From Acrocarpospora pleiomorpha (GTDB taxonomy: Bacteria; Actinomycetota; Actinomycetes; Streptosporangiales; Streptosporangiaceae): 64,000 nt of DNA. The stretch's first letter is position 1; every line of letters begins with the position of its first letter. Location of the stretch: assembly GCF_009687885.1 (NCBI RefSeq), contig NZ_BLAF01000010.1, positions 124,001 through 188,000 on the forward strand, in the 5' to 3' direction. The translations under genes and the position numbers were made by a program. The notes below the pieces were generated by a model. It searched no databases and had not been told where the DNA came from. It saw only the letters and a program-made list of their open reading frames with translations. Positions 35,608 to 44,377 of the stretch are shown piece by piece.

Positions 35608-38295
35608 TCAGGCTTCGTGGCCGGCGAAGCGGGCGGCGAGTTCGGCTCGGTTGGTGACGCCCAGTTTGGCGAAGACCTGACTGAGGTGGTGTTCGACCGT
35701 CTTCACGCTGATCATCAGTTCATGGCCGACCTGCTGGTTACCTCGTCCGGTGGCCACAAGTCTGGCTACCGCCAGCTCGCGGCCGGTCAAGTCCCACTGG
35801 CGCGCTCTTCTGGGCGCCGTTCGGCCGCATCCGGCCAGCTCGCGTTCGCAGTGTTCGAGGTAGGGGATGGCGCGCAGCCTTCGGAAGATCTGCTGCGCGG
35901 CTGTCAACCGGTCCGCCGCCGCGTTTCGCGATCCATGCCGCCGCAGGAAACACCCGTAATCCAGATCCAGCCGCGCCTTGTCGAAGGGCACACGCGCACG
36001 ACCGGCGTAGTCTGCACCCTGCTCGAACGCCGTCACAGCACCGTCGAAATCCCCCTGCTGGGCGAGTAGATTCCCTTTCGCGCGGAAGACCCGGATCAGC
36101 GAGGTATCGCGGCCGCAAGTTAGCGCCCGCTGCTCGAACGGTGCCAAGACGGCTTGCGCCTGTGCGGGCTCGCCGCAGGCGAGGTAGGCGTCGCTGAGCA
36201 GGTCATACCAGTCGAATGATCCGGGCTCGTCCACTCCGTCCCTATGTTCAAGATCCAGCAGGGGGGCGAGCGCGCGGATGACCCGGGCCGGATCGTTTCT
36301 GGAGGTGGCCAGCCACGCCTCGGCAACCGCCATGAAGAACCGCGAGGTGGAGATTTCCCCGCACGTTCGCCACCCCTCCGACACGTGGTTCTCCGCGGTG
36401 GCCCATTCGCCGCGCTTGGCGGGGACCAGGGCTGCCAGCGCGTGCGTGCCGCCGGCCATCCAGAGCTGATCCGCCTCTTGCGCGAGGACGGTCGAGATCT
36501 CCCCGTGCACCATCGCGTTGTCCCATTCCCCGACCAGGTGCCAGGCGTTGCCGAGGTGGCCGTGGGCGACAACCTGTTGGAAGGAGGAGAGCTGGTCGGC
36601 GCAGCGGAGCAGGCCGGTGAGATCGGCGATTGCGCCATCGAGATCACCGACCCATATCTTTATCGTGGCTCGACCGATCAGCAGGTCCCGATCCTCCCGG
36701 CTGCCGGTCGCTGCCGGGGGCAGATGCGCGGTCATCTCCAGCGCCTCGTCGGGGGCACCGATCAGGGCCAAGGAGATGACCTGCACGCCGCGGACGATCC
36801 CGGTGTCGAAGCCCGCTACCTCGCCGGTCAGCGCCCGTTCGGCCCACACCAGCGCCTGTGCGCTGTTCCCGGTCATCATTGTCACTATGGCCAGCTGCTC
36901 TGCCGTGCGAACCGCCAGCACCGGGTGGGCCGCCGGGTCAGTCCGGTTCCACGCCTCGATCAGCAACCGTATGGCCTCCTGACTGCGCCCTTGGATCTGG
37001 GCGAGCACGCCATGGGCGAAAAAGCGCACCTCCGGCGGGCACTCCTCCGGCAACACCTCGATAAGTCCGGCCGCCTCCTTGACCCGGCCCGCATGAACCA
37101 GCGTGCCGATCGCCTCACCAATCAGGCGCGAGCGTTGACGGGTGTCCTGGACGAACTGGGCGGCGTGCATCAGGTGCGTGCTGGCATTGGACCACAGGCC
37201 GGCCCGCTGTTCCTGCTGGGCGAAGGCGGCCAGCTCGGCGGACAGTTCTGGGGCGGGACCGGTTGTGGCGCGCACGCGATGGTGAAAGCGTTCCAGGTCG
37301 GTTGCGGCCAGTTCGGCGGCCCGCGCGTGCCACCTGTGCCGGGCTGCCACCCCCAACCCTTGGTAGACCGCAGCCTGGGTCAGGGGATGCGGGAAGGCCA
37401 CCCGCAGCCCGTGCCTGGTGTGCCGTTCCTCCAGTAGTCCCTTCTGGATCGCCTCATCGAGCGCGGCCAAGGGCTCGGTCTCGGCGAGCGTGGCGACCTG
37501 GTCGAGGAGGCAGGGCGTGGACAGGATGCTGGCCGCCGCCACGAAGTCACGAACCACCGGGCCGCAGGTGGCCAACCGGGCAAGCACGAGGGAGGCGTAG
37601 TTGAAGGGGGCAGGCAACGGCCGAGTGAGATCGTTGAGAACCTCCGCTGGCAGGTATTCCATGAGTTCACGCGCGTGCAGAGGGTTGCCACCGGTGAAGG
37701 ATCGCAGGCGTTGAGCGGCGGCACCGCTCAACGACAGCCCTCCGACGCCACGGCCGAGCACCCGCAAAGCCGAGGGTGGCAGGCCACTGATGCGCATATG
37801 CACGGTCCGCTCGTCATCTAGCAGTTTGCGCAAACCAGTGGGGATCGCAGAGGCGGACAGCTCCCGGGCGATGATCACCGCCAGAACCTGGTCGGCCCGC
37901 AGACGGCGCAGGGCGAACGTCACGGCCTGGAGTGAGGGCGTGTCGGCCCACTGCGTGTCATCCAGGATCACCGCGAGCGGGCCGCCGCTCTGGAGCTGCC
38001 CCAGCCGCTCCAGCAACTCCACCCCTGCCGTGATCGCGTCGCGTTCAGCCGGGCACGGCTCTTCGATGAGTTGAGCCAAAACGCCATAAGGGAGCAAGAT
38101 CTCAGTCTCATCCCCGCTGGCATTGAGCACCGTGAGGTCGGGATGGCCGGACAGGAAACGCCGCACCAGAGTGGTCTTGCCGATGCCGGCGGTGCCGTCC
38201 ACGAGAACCAGGCGCGGATGGCCTGCCCTGACATGTTCAAGAATTTCAGCGAGCCTGTCCAGTTCGCCGGACCGTCCCACGAACGTTGTAACCAT
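35608..38295 (-). CDS. Large ATP-binding LuxR-family (LAL) transcriptional regulator
   Basis: 895 residues. N-terminal AAA/STAND ATPase: VGRSGELDRLAEIL, Walker A DGTAGIGKTTL at 33-43, Walker B LAVILDDTQWAD near 110-121. The middle 550 residues are helical repeat-like (TPR-type) and probably sense a ligand or partner. The C-terminus is a LuxR helix-turn-helix: LTGRELAVARLVATGRGNQQ and SVKTVEHHLSQVFAKLGV. LAL regulators activate secondary-metabolite or catabolic operons in an ATP-modulated way. No biosynthetic cluster is adjacent. The motif GGGAAATCCC with direct CCCTGAG repeats lies 58 bp before the start and may be its own site. Confidence 0.92.
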   Translation of the reverse strand: MVTTFVGRSGELDRLAEILEHVRAGHPRLVLVDGTAGIGKTTLVRRFLSGHPDLTVLNASGDETEILLPYGVLAQLIEEPCPAERDAITAGVELLERLGQLQSGGPLAVILDDTQWADTPSLQAVTFALRRLRADQVLAVIIARELSASAIPTGLRKLLDDERTVHMRISGLPPSALRVLGRGVGGLSLSGAAAQRLRSFTGGNPLHARELMEYLPAEVLNDLTRPLPAPFNYASLVLARLATCGPVVRDFVAAASILSTPCLLDQVATLAETEPLAALDEAIQKGLLEERHTRHGLRVAFPHPLTQAAVYQGLGVAARHRWHARAAELAATDLERFHHRVRATTGPAPELSAELAAFAQQEQRAGLWSNASTHLMHAAQFVQDTRQRSRLIGEAIGTLVHAGRVKEAAGLIEVLPEECPPEVRFFAHGVLAQIQGRSQEAIRLLIEAWNRTDPAAHPVLAVRTAEQLAIVTMMTGNSAQALVWAERALTGEVAGFDTGIVRGVQVISLALIGAPDEALEMTAHLPPAATGSREDRDLLIGRATIKIWVGDLDGAIADLTGLLRCADQLSSFQQVVAHGHLGNAWHLVGEWDNAMVHGEISTVLAQEADQLWMAGGTHALAALVPAKRGEWATAENHVSEGWRTCGEISTSRFFMAVAEAWLATSRNDPARVIRALAPLLDLEHRDGVDEPGSFDWYDLLSDAYLACGEPAQAQAVLAPFEQRALTCGRDTSLIRVFRAKGNLLAQQGDFDGAVTAFEQGADYAGRARVPFDKARLDLDYGCFLRRHGSRNAAADRLTAAQQIFRRLRAIPYLEHCERELAGCGRTAPRRARQWDLTGRELAVARLVATGRGNQQVGHELMISVKTVEHHLSQVFAKLGVTNRAELAARFAGHEA

Positions 38296-38352
38296 TGGCT
38301 CATCGTCGCTGGAGGTTTGTGCTGCGCCTAGGTCGCGGCGACCCTCTTATGG

Positions 38353-38379
38353 GGGAAATCCCTGAGTCTCACCCTGAGG
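38353..38379. promoter_or_regulatory. Operator-like motif upstream of the LAL regulator
   Basis: GGGAAATCCC at 38353-38362 runs into two direct repeats of CCCTGAG (38360 and 38372, 12 bp apart). A 27-bp block here matches 22 positions of the block at 39491-39517 in the same orientation. The direct repeats fall on one face of the helix, as expected for a LuxR-type dimer site. Confidence 0.55.
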
Positions 38380-38519
38380 TGCCCCCGTAGGTGCAACTTA
38401 GCGGCCTATGACATCGGATTGCTTAGAAATCTGACTCACGCCAAGGGAAATACGCCGGCGGGTCGGTGACACCCGGTGGGAAACAATTGGAACTCCAAGC
38501 ACGGCAATCCCAGCCTGTC

Positions 38520-38600
38520 GGTGCCGAGAACTGTGTCACCTTATGCAACCTGGCAATACTCGTGGATCAGTCCGCCGAGACGATCGTGGCGGAGCACTCG
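38520..38600 (-). repeat. IS terminal sequence, copy 1 (end of remnant B)
   Basis: About 81 bp that include the last codons of transposase remnant B and reach GGTGCCGAGAACTGTGTCAC at the outer edge, the likely terminal inverted repeat. A second copy with few differences lies alone at 40072-40153. Confidence 0.75.
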
Positions 38601-39319
38601 TGCGGTGCCCGGATGGGTTACCGGTAGACGGGCTGCTGGCCCGTTCGGCGGTGTTTGATTTAGCGTCCGGTGCGGTCGGTGGCCGTTGTAATGATCGATA
38701 TATTCGGTCAGGATGGCGTGCAGATGCTGCGGCCCGACGATGAGTATCCGGTCCAGGCACTCGCGCCGGAGGCTCAGGATCCATCGTTCGGCGATGGTGT
38801 TCGCTTTCGGCGCCCGTACTGGGATGAGGATCGTGCGCATGCCGATCGCGGTGAACACCGCATCGAAGGCCACGGTGTATTTCGCGTCACGATCGTGGAT
38901 CAGGAACCTCCACGCCTGCGCACTGATATGTTCCTGCAGGTCCATGAGTAGGTTGCGGGCCTGTTGCACGGCCCAGGCGCCGGTGGGGTGGGCGGTGATA
39001 CCGGCCAGGTGGACCCGCCGGGTGCCGTGCTCGATCACGAACAGCACATACAACCGGCGCAGGAACGCGTTGGCGATATGGAAGAAGTCGACGGGGTGAT
39101 GATCAGACGTAGCCAGCGACGATGCGGGGTGGGCAGTAGCCGGGTCAGCCCGGACAGCAGGGCCCGGTCGGCCCAGGACAGCCGTGGCGTCATCACCTGC
39201 CGTTGCAGGACGGCGACCTGGTGGCGCAGGAGGAGGATTTCTGCGTTCTTGGCCGCCTCGGAACGGGGGAGCAGGGCCAGCCAGCCGAACACGCGAAGCA
39301 GAATCAGGTAAACAGACAT
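38541..39319 (-). pseudogene. Degenerate integrase-core transposase with internal deletion (remnant B)
   Basis: The start MSVYLILLRVFGWLALLPRS and ILLLRHQVAVLQRQVMTPRL (from ATG 39319) is the usual N-terminus. Near 39090-39105 it jumps, with a frame change, straight to VDFFHIANAFLRRLYVLFVI, so the central part (helix-turn-helix and first catalytic aspartate region) has been lost. The rest of the rve core is intact: IEHGTRRVHLAGITAHPTGA, FLIHDRDAKY, ANTIAERWILSLRRECLDRI and the ending RLGGLIHEYCQVA. Not functional. Together with remnant A it shows two old insertions of related elements about 5 kb apart. Confidence 0.85.
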
Positions 39320-39484
39320 AGGGCCACAACTACTCACGGTGCCAGGCCGACCTCTATCTCGCAGCCGAATCACGAACGAAGCGGCGTGCCGATACCGCAG
39401 GTCAGACCCCGTGACACCATTTCCGGCACGCTCAGGCACTCGCGACGCGACTGCCTGAGGGATCTGCCCGACGCGATGGAAACG

Positions 39485-39517
39485 GACCTAGGGAAGTCCC
39501 TAGGTCGCACCCTGGGG
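39485..39517. promoter_or_regulatory. Perfect hairpin/palindrome and operator-like motif before the holin-like gene
   Basis: GACCTAGGG-AAGT-CCCTAGGTC (39485-39506) is a perfect 9-bp inverted repeat. Its right side overlaps CCCTAGG and CCCTGGG direct repeats 12 bp apart, matching the block at 38353 in 22 of 27 positions. It lies about 80 bp before the ATG at 39598. Position suggests an operator, not a terminator. Confidence 0.55.
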
Positions 39518-39597
39518 CGAGCGCAGCCAGTGGGGGCTACCCTCCGCAGAAAGCGAGGTCTCTCGGCGGCTTCGCCAGGCTGATGGAGATCGCTCAA

Positions 39598-39825
39598 ATG
39601 AGTACCGAGATCCCAACGACGCAGAAGACATGGCGGCCCACGAACAAGTGGTGGGCGATGCTCGTCACGGCCAGCGGGGCGGTGGCAGTCAACTGGATCA
39701 ATGCGGGCGAGTTCGACAAGCAGATAGCGATCGCTCTCGTGGGCGTCGTCGTGCAGGCGGTCGCCACGTACCTGCTGCCGAACCAGGACACGCCCGGCGG
39801 GGTGCCGGTCAAGAGAGTGCGCTGA
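39598..39825 (+). CDS. Small holin-like membrane protein
   Basis: 75 residues from ATG 39598, with GGAGA 8 bp upstream. After a polar N-terminus (MSTEIPTTQKTWRPTNKW) there are two hydrophobic segments, WAMLVTASGAVAVNWI and QIAIALVGVVVQAVATYLL, ending PNQDTPGGVPVKRVR. This two-helix layout resembles small holins of actinobacterial phages and phage-like particles. No endolysin or tail gene is near, so it is either a phage remnant or a domesticated membrane protein. A regulatory palindrome lies upstream. Moderate confidence in the gene, low in function. Confidence 0.65.
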   Translation: MSTEIPTTQKTWRPTNKWWAMLVTASGAVAVNWINAGEFDKQIAIALVGVVVQAVATYLLPNQDTPGGVPVKRVR

Positions 39826-39840
39826 ACCGTAGCCGTATGG

Positions 39841-40062
39841 TTGACCGTCGAGGTCGGCCACGCTCCGGATGGCATTGAAAGCACGCGCGCTCACGGGAAC
39901 GGGCCGATACACGTCGCCGCCGTCATGGAGACGGCCACCGAACTGCTGATCGTCTACTTCGCCGTTCACGGCCTCGTCAGGACGGACGGCGCATTGTATC
40001 TGAGCGCCTCGAGCACACGGCGCTGCCATATGGCACGCCCCGCCGTCATCTTATGGACTGCG
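39841..40062 (+). pseudogene. Caspase-like peptidase fragment
   Basis: The frame contains MHETA-like spacing then ATELLIVYFAVHGLVRTDGA and LYLSASSTRR. This matches the strand and histidine loop of bacterial caspase-like (metacaspase) domains, where the usual text is LLVYFSGHGL followed by GELYL. The histidine is kept. There is no upstream start of the domain and no catalytic-cysteine half: an IS end begins at 40072. I read it as a broken gene, possibly from a conflict or signalling system. Confidence 0.55.
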
Positions 40063-40071
40063 CCGCGTGTA

Positions 40072-40153
40072 GGTGCCGAGAATCGTGTCACTTTATGCGA
40101 CCTGGGTATACCCCGTGGATCAGTCCGCCGAGACGATCGTGGCGGACCACTCG
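40072..40153 (-). repeat. IS terminal sequence, copy 2 (solo end)
   Basis: About 82 bp nearly identical to 38520-38600, beginning GGTGCCGAGAATCGTGTCAC. The adjoining transposase is absent, so only the end of the element remains. It cuts the caspase-like fragment. Confidence 0.75.
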
Positions 40154-40366
40154 CGCAGTAACGATCATCCTGTCGCGTTTGGCCGTTGTTCGACAGGCGG
40201 ATCGGGGGTGCACGCCCGGAGGAACCGGTAAGCCGGGTGAGCTGCGCGGATGATATTACCGGCAGGGGCAGAGCCCATAGGCGGGGTGGCTGCTATTGCA
40301 AGACTCTGCGCGGGGTTGGTTTCGCCCCAGAGCGGGCGGTCGTGGCTCTGCGCTTGCCGATGCAGT

Positions 40367-40530
40367 TCAAGTGGCATGCAGGTATTCGTGCAGGGCTCCG
40401 AGCCGGTCTCGTCGGCGTATGTTGAGATCGATAATCTGTTCTGGATCGGTGATCGGGCCGGTCCGGCGCGCAGCGGAGCGGCCTGCGCAAGGGCCGCCAC
40501 GAGCGTCAACCGGTTTCCGGAAATCCTCAC
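40367..40530 (-). pseudogene. C-terminal remnant of an integrase-core transposase (remnant D)
   Basis: The minus strand reads ITDPEQIIDLNIRRRDRLGA then LHEYLHAT and a stop at 40367, the usual ending of integrase-core transposases (compare RLGGLIHEYCQVA in remnant B). A further piece, LVAALAQAAPLRAGPA, precedes it in another frame. No catalytic residues remain. The surrounding 40154-40578 otherwise holds nothing I can identify. Confidence 0.6.
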
Positions 40531-40578
40531 GGGCGTGCAGGCACCAAAGACTCATACACTCTCAAAACGTCCTCCTCA

Positions 40579-40691
40579 AACCTGGCCAGTATTGATCTAC
40601 TTTGTAAAGGCGTCGGCTTCGAAGAAAATTCACTCCCACCCAAACCCCCAGCAGCAGTGAGCCGCACCCGACACCCTCGCTCCGACTTTCC
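40579..40691 (+). repeat. Dispersed repeat, copy 2 (long form)
   Basis: Starts AACCTGGCCAGTA, contains the 18-bp core at 40592-40609, continues through an A/C-rich part and ends CCCTCGCTCCGACTTTCC (40674-40691). The copy at 58220-58338 has the same order, with 33 of the first 34 bases identical. It lies just downstream of the 3' end of the ROK gene, on the opposite strand. Confidence 0.8.
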
Positions 40692-40749
40692 ATCTCCTCC
40701 GCAGCGCTGACTCCAGCACGCCGTGATCTGAACCAGCGGCCGAACCGGT

Positions 40750-41895
40750 TCACCGAGGGGTTAAGCGGACCGGTGTCGTGGTGGTCCAGTCGAAGTGGTC
40801 CAGGGCGGTGTGGATGGTGCCGCGGATGACGGCCGAGTCGCCGAGGGCGGAGTGGTGGACGGTGACGAACGGGGGTGCGTCGGTCAGCAGGGATTTGACG
40901 GTGGTGGTGAGCAGGTCTCCGAAGGCCCAGGTGAGGGAGCCGCCCAGGACGATGTGGCGGGGGGCCAGCATCCAGCTGAGGGTGGACAGGGCGCGGGTGA
41001 GGATGGCGGCGAAGCGGTGTACTTCGGCGAGGGCGGTGGGGTCGCCGGTGTGGGCTCGGGTGAGCAGGGCGGTGGCCTCGGCGCGTCGGGGTTCGGGTTG
41101 GAGGCGGCCGAGGCCGATCAGGGGGGAGGTCATGAGGTCGTCGAGGCCGAGGGCTTTGGCCCAGAAGATCTCGCCGGCGGCGCCGTCGACGCCGCGGAAG
41201 GGGGTGCCGTTGACGACGATGCCGAGGCCGTTGTTGCGGCCTTCGAGCATGAGCCAGAGCATGTGGTCGGCGCCGGGGGTGGCGCCTTCGCGGAGCTCGG
41301 CCAGCGCGGCGAGTTTGGCGTCATTCTCGACGTGGATGGGGCAGCTGAAGTCGGCGGCGAACTCCGCGCCGAGCCGGACGCCCATCCAGTCGCGCATGGA
41401 CAGGCGGACGGCGACCATGCCCTGGTCGTCCACGTTGCCGGGGGTGGCGACGCCGACCGCGCCGATCTGGCCGGGGCGCAGGCCGACCGCGCCGAGGGCC
41501 TGTGCGATGGCCTCGCGGGCCAGGGCCAGGCGTTCGGCCCTGCCCGGTTCGCCGTGGACGGGGAGCACCCGCCGGGCGAGTTCGACGCCGCGCAGGTCGG
41601 CGACGGCGGCCGCGCAGTGGCCGTGCGCGATGTCGACGCCGAGGACCATGCCGGCGTCGTCGCGGAAGGAGAACAGCCGGGCGGGGCGGCCCCGGCCGTT
41701 GGCCTGCGGGTCGGGCGGGTGGGTTTGGATCCAGTCTCGCTCCTCGAGGTCGGCGAGGATGAGTTCGACGGTCCGCCTGGACAGGCCGGTACGGGCGCTG
41801 AGCTGGGCCAGCGAGACGACCGAGTGCTCGTAGAGGGTGCCCAGCACGGTGTCCGCGTTGGCCTGGCGCATCGCCTTCGGATCAAGTGCCGCCAC
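40750..41895 (-). CDS. ROK-family transcriptional repressor
   Basis: 381 residues from GTG 41895, preceded by AGGAGG. N-terminal winged helix (VSLAQLSARTGLSRRTVELI LADLEERDW region, residues 28-55) binds DNA; the ROK sugar-kinase-like domain follows, with VLGVDIAHGHCAAAVADLRG as phosphate loop and VDGAAGEIFW near residue 225. The ROK zinc motif CxCGxxGC is not seen. It is the last gene after the sugar transporter and GH3 genes (35-bp gap), and is their likely repressor, released by a sugar. Confidence 0.9.
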   Translation of the reverse strand: MAALDPKAMRQANADTVLGTLYEHSVVSLAQLSARTGLSRRTVELILADLEERDWIQTHPPDPQANGRGRPARLFSFRDDAGMVLGVDIAHGHCAAAVADLRGVELARRVLPVHGEPGRAERLALAREAIAQALGAVGLRPGQIGAVGVATPGNVDDQGMVAVRLSMRDWMGVRLGAEFAADFSCPIHVENDAKLAALAELREGATPGADHMLWLMLEGRNNGLGIVVNGTPFRGVDGAAGEIFWAKALGLDDLMTSPLIGLGRLQPEPRRAEATALLTRAHTGDPTALAEVHRFAAILTRALSTLSWMLAPRHIVLGGSLTWAFGDLLTTTVKSLLTDAPPFVTVHHSALGDSAVIRGTIHTALDHFDWTTTTPVRLTPR

Positions 41896-41930
41896 TGGAG
41901 TCCTCCTGCCGCGCACCCCGGGACCGCCGG

Positions 41931-44363
41931 TCATTCGACGCGGACGGTGGCCGTCAGTGGACGGTGGGCGGAGGAGAACCCGGCCGTGAGGGTGAAGTCC
42001 CCCGGCTCGTACGCCCAGCCTCCGGCCCAGTGGGCGAAGGTCCGGACGGGGATGTCCAGCTCGGCTTCGCCGGTCGCGCCCGCGGCCAGTCGTACAGTAG
42101 CGAAACCGGCGAGCCAGGTCACCGGGCGGTCGATCGCGGTTTCCGCGCGGGCGCCGTACAGCTGGATGACCTGCTTGCCCGCCCGGTCGCCAGTGTTGCG
42201 GACTCGGACCCGGACGGTGAAAACACCGCAGGCCGGGTCGACGGTGGCGGGGGCGCGGAGGTCCTCCAGGGTCCACGTGGTGTAGCCGAGGCCGTGGCCG
42301 AAGGGGTAGGCGGGGGTGCGGCCGAGGCGGAGCCAGTTGCGGTAGCCGACATGGATGCCCTCGTCGTAGTGGACCTGGCCGGCCACCGGCTCGATCCGGA
42401 GGATCGGCACCTGGGCCTCGTCGGCGGGCCAGGTGGTGGGCAGCCGCCCGCCGGGTTCGGCGGCGCCGGTGAGCAGGTCGCCGACGGCGGCGCCGATCTC
42501 CTGGCCGCCGAACCAGACCTGGAGCACGGCGCCCACGTCGGACGCCCACGGCAGCAGCATGGGGGCGCCGCAGTTGACCACGGCGACGGTGGCCGGGTTG
42601 GCCTGGGCGAGCGCGGCGACCAGGTCGTCCTGGCGGCCGGGCAGGGCGAGGGTGTGCCGGTCCTCGCCTTCGGCCTCCAGCTCCTTGTTGCTGCCGACGA
42701 CGACCACGACCAGGTCGGCGTCGCGGGCGGCGGCGACGGAGTCGGCGATGAGCCGCTCGTCGTCGATCTCGGGCGGGAGCAGGCCGATCCGGAAGCCGAG
42801 TGCGTTGCGCAGGCCCGCGTCGGCCCGGCGCAGGACGAGCGTCAGCTTCAGCTCGACGGGCCGGTCCTGGTGTACGGCGAGCGGGAAGGCCTCCACGGGG
42901 GCGGCGAGCAGGGCGGCGCCGAGGTCGGTGCCGACCGGTTCGATGTGGCGTTCGCCGACCACGTGACCGTCGGCGGTGACCTGGAGCAGGCCGAGGGTGC
43001 TGACGCCGAGCCGGATCTCGCCGCCCGTCTCGGGCAGGTAGCGGGTGCTGACCTCCAGGGTGGCGGCGCGCTCGATGGGGGCGTCACCGCCGAACCAGAC
43101 CAGGTCGCTGGAGCGGCGCTCCTCGGTGTGGATGACCTCGCCCTCGGAGTCCAGGAAGCGCACGTGCGCGCCGGGTTCGCCGGTGCTGGGGTTGGTCATC
43201 CGGCCGGGCGCGAGGTAGGCGAGCCCGTTCTCGACCAGCGGCCCCGGCCGGTAGGCGACCTGGGCGGCGGGGAAGGCCGCCCGGATGCCGTCCAGCGGGG
43301 TGACCACGTGGGCGGGGACCACGGTCGCGCTGCCGCCGCCCTGGGTGCGGGGGTGGGCGGCGCCGTGCCCGACGACGAGCACCCGTCGCACCCCGGACGG
43401 GTCGATCGGCAGCAGGCCACGGTTCTCCAGCAGCACCGCGCCTTCGGCGGCGGCCTCGCGGGCGAACCGCACCGGGTCCACGTCCGGCGTGGTCCTGGGG
43501 ACGGTGAGCGGGCTGCCGTCCAGCTTGCCGAGCCGGGCGGCCAGGCGCAGCAGGCGGAGCACCTTGCGGTCGATCACCGCCTCGTCGATCTCCCCGGCCT
43601 CCACCGCCTTCACCAGGGCCTCACCCCAGGGTCCTTCCGGTCCTGGCATGACCAGATCCTGGGCGTACCGGGCGCTGTTGAGGCTGCGGACGCCGGTCCA
43701 GTCGCCGACGACCACCCCGTCGAACCCCCACTCGTCGTTGAGCGGCGTCTCCAGCAGCGGGTTCTCGCTCGAGGTGGCGCCGTTGACCGCGTTGTAGGCG
43801 CTCATCACCAGCCAGGCGCGGGCCCCGGTGACGGCCTTCTCGAAGGCCAGCAGGTAGACCTCGCGCAGGGCGCGTTCGGACACCCGGACGTCCACCGTGT
43901 AGCGCTCGGTCTCGAAGTCGTTGCACAGGTAGTGCTTGGGGGTGGCGCCGATGCCGTGCCGCTGGATGCCCTCGGTGTAGGCGGCGGCCAGTTCGGCGGT
44001 GAGCACCGGGTCCTCGCTGAACGCCTCGAAATGCCGGCCGCCGCCGGGGGTGCGGTGCATGTTGATGGTCGGGCCGAGCACCACGTCCACGCCCTTGCGC
44101 TGCGCCTCCCCGGCCAGCACCGCCCCGTACGCCCCGGCCACGTCGCGGTCCCAGGAGGCGGCGAGGGCGGAGGCAGAGGGCAGGTTCACCGACGGGTCGC
44201 GCTCGTCCCACGCCTGGCCGCGGATGCCGGAGGGGCCGTCGGAGAACACGATCGGGCGCAGGCCGATCCGCGCCAGCTCCCGGGTGGACCAGAAGTCGCG
44301 CCCGGTCAGCAGGGAGACCTTCTCCGCCAGGGTGAGGCCGGCGCAGAGCCGGTGCAGGTTCAT
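41931..44363 (-). CDS. Glycoside hydrolase family 3 beta-glycosidase with PA14 domain
   Basis: 810 residues from ATG 44363 (MNLHRLCAGLTLAEKVSLLT), which has AAAGG upstream; an in-frame ATG at 44381 overlaps the permease stop as ATGA. The (alpha/beta) barrel has the KH of TPKHYLCND at 143-144 and the nucleophile aspartate D221 in GVVVGDWTG. A PA14-like domain is inserted at about 400-550, then the second catalytic domain, then a fibronectin III-like end (FTVRVRVRNTGDRAGKQVIQ). No signal peptide: it is cytoplasmic and would hydrolyse oligosaccharides or glucosides brought in by the adjacent importer. Confidence 0.94.
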   Translation of the reverse strand: MNLHRLCAGLTLAEKVSLLTGRDFWSTRELARIGLRPIVFSDGPSGIRGQAWDERDPSVNLPSASALAASWDRDVAGAYGAVLAGEAQRKGVDVVLGPTINMHRTPGGGRHFEAFSEDPVLTAELAAAYTEGIQRHGIGATPKHYLCNDFETERYTVDVRVSERALREVYLLAFEKAVTGARAWLVMSAYNAVNGATSSENPLLETPLNDEWGFDGVVVGDWTGVRSLNSARYAQDLVMPGPEGPWGEALVKAVEAGEIDEAVIDRKVLRLLRLAARLGKLDGSPLTVPRTTPDVDPVRFAREAAAEGAVLLENRGLLPIDPSGVRRVLVVGHGAAHPRTQGGGSATVVPAHVVTPLDGIRAAFPAAQVAYRPGPLVENGLAYLAPGRMTNPSTGEPGAHVRFLDSEGEVIHTEERRSSDLVWFGGDAPIERAATLEVSTRYLPETGGEIRLGVSTLGLLQVTADGHVVGERHIEPVGTDLGAALLAAPVEAFPLAVHQDRPVELKLTLVLRRADAGLRNALGFRIGLLPPEIDDERLIADSVAAARDADLVVVVVGSNKELEAEGEDRHTLALPGRQDDLVAALAQANPATVAVVNCGAPMLLPWASDVGAVLQVWFGGQEIGAAVGDLLTGAAEPGGRLPTTWPADEAQVPILRIEPVAGQVHYDEGIHVGYRNWLRLGRTPAYPFGHGLGYTTWTLEDLRAPATVDPACGVFTVRVRVRNTGDRAGKQVIQLYGARAETAIDRPVTWLAGFATVRLAAGATGEAELDIPVRTFAHWAGGWAYEPGDFTLTAGFSSAHRPLTATVRVE

Positions 44364-44377
44364 CGAGGAGCCTTTCG

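Noticed and set aside
42000..42549. Extended 5' part of the ROK gene reaching into the GH3 gene
   Set aside because: The conserved protein begins at GTG 41895 behind a strong AGGAGG; the extension is arginine-rich shadow sequence.
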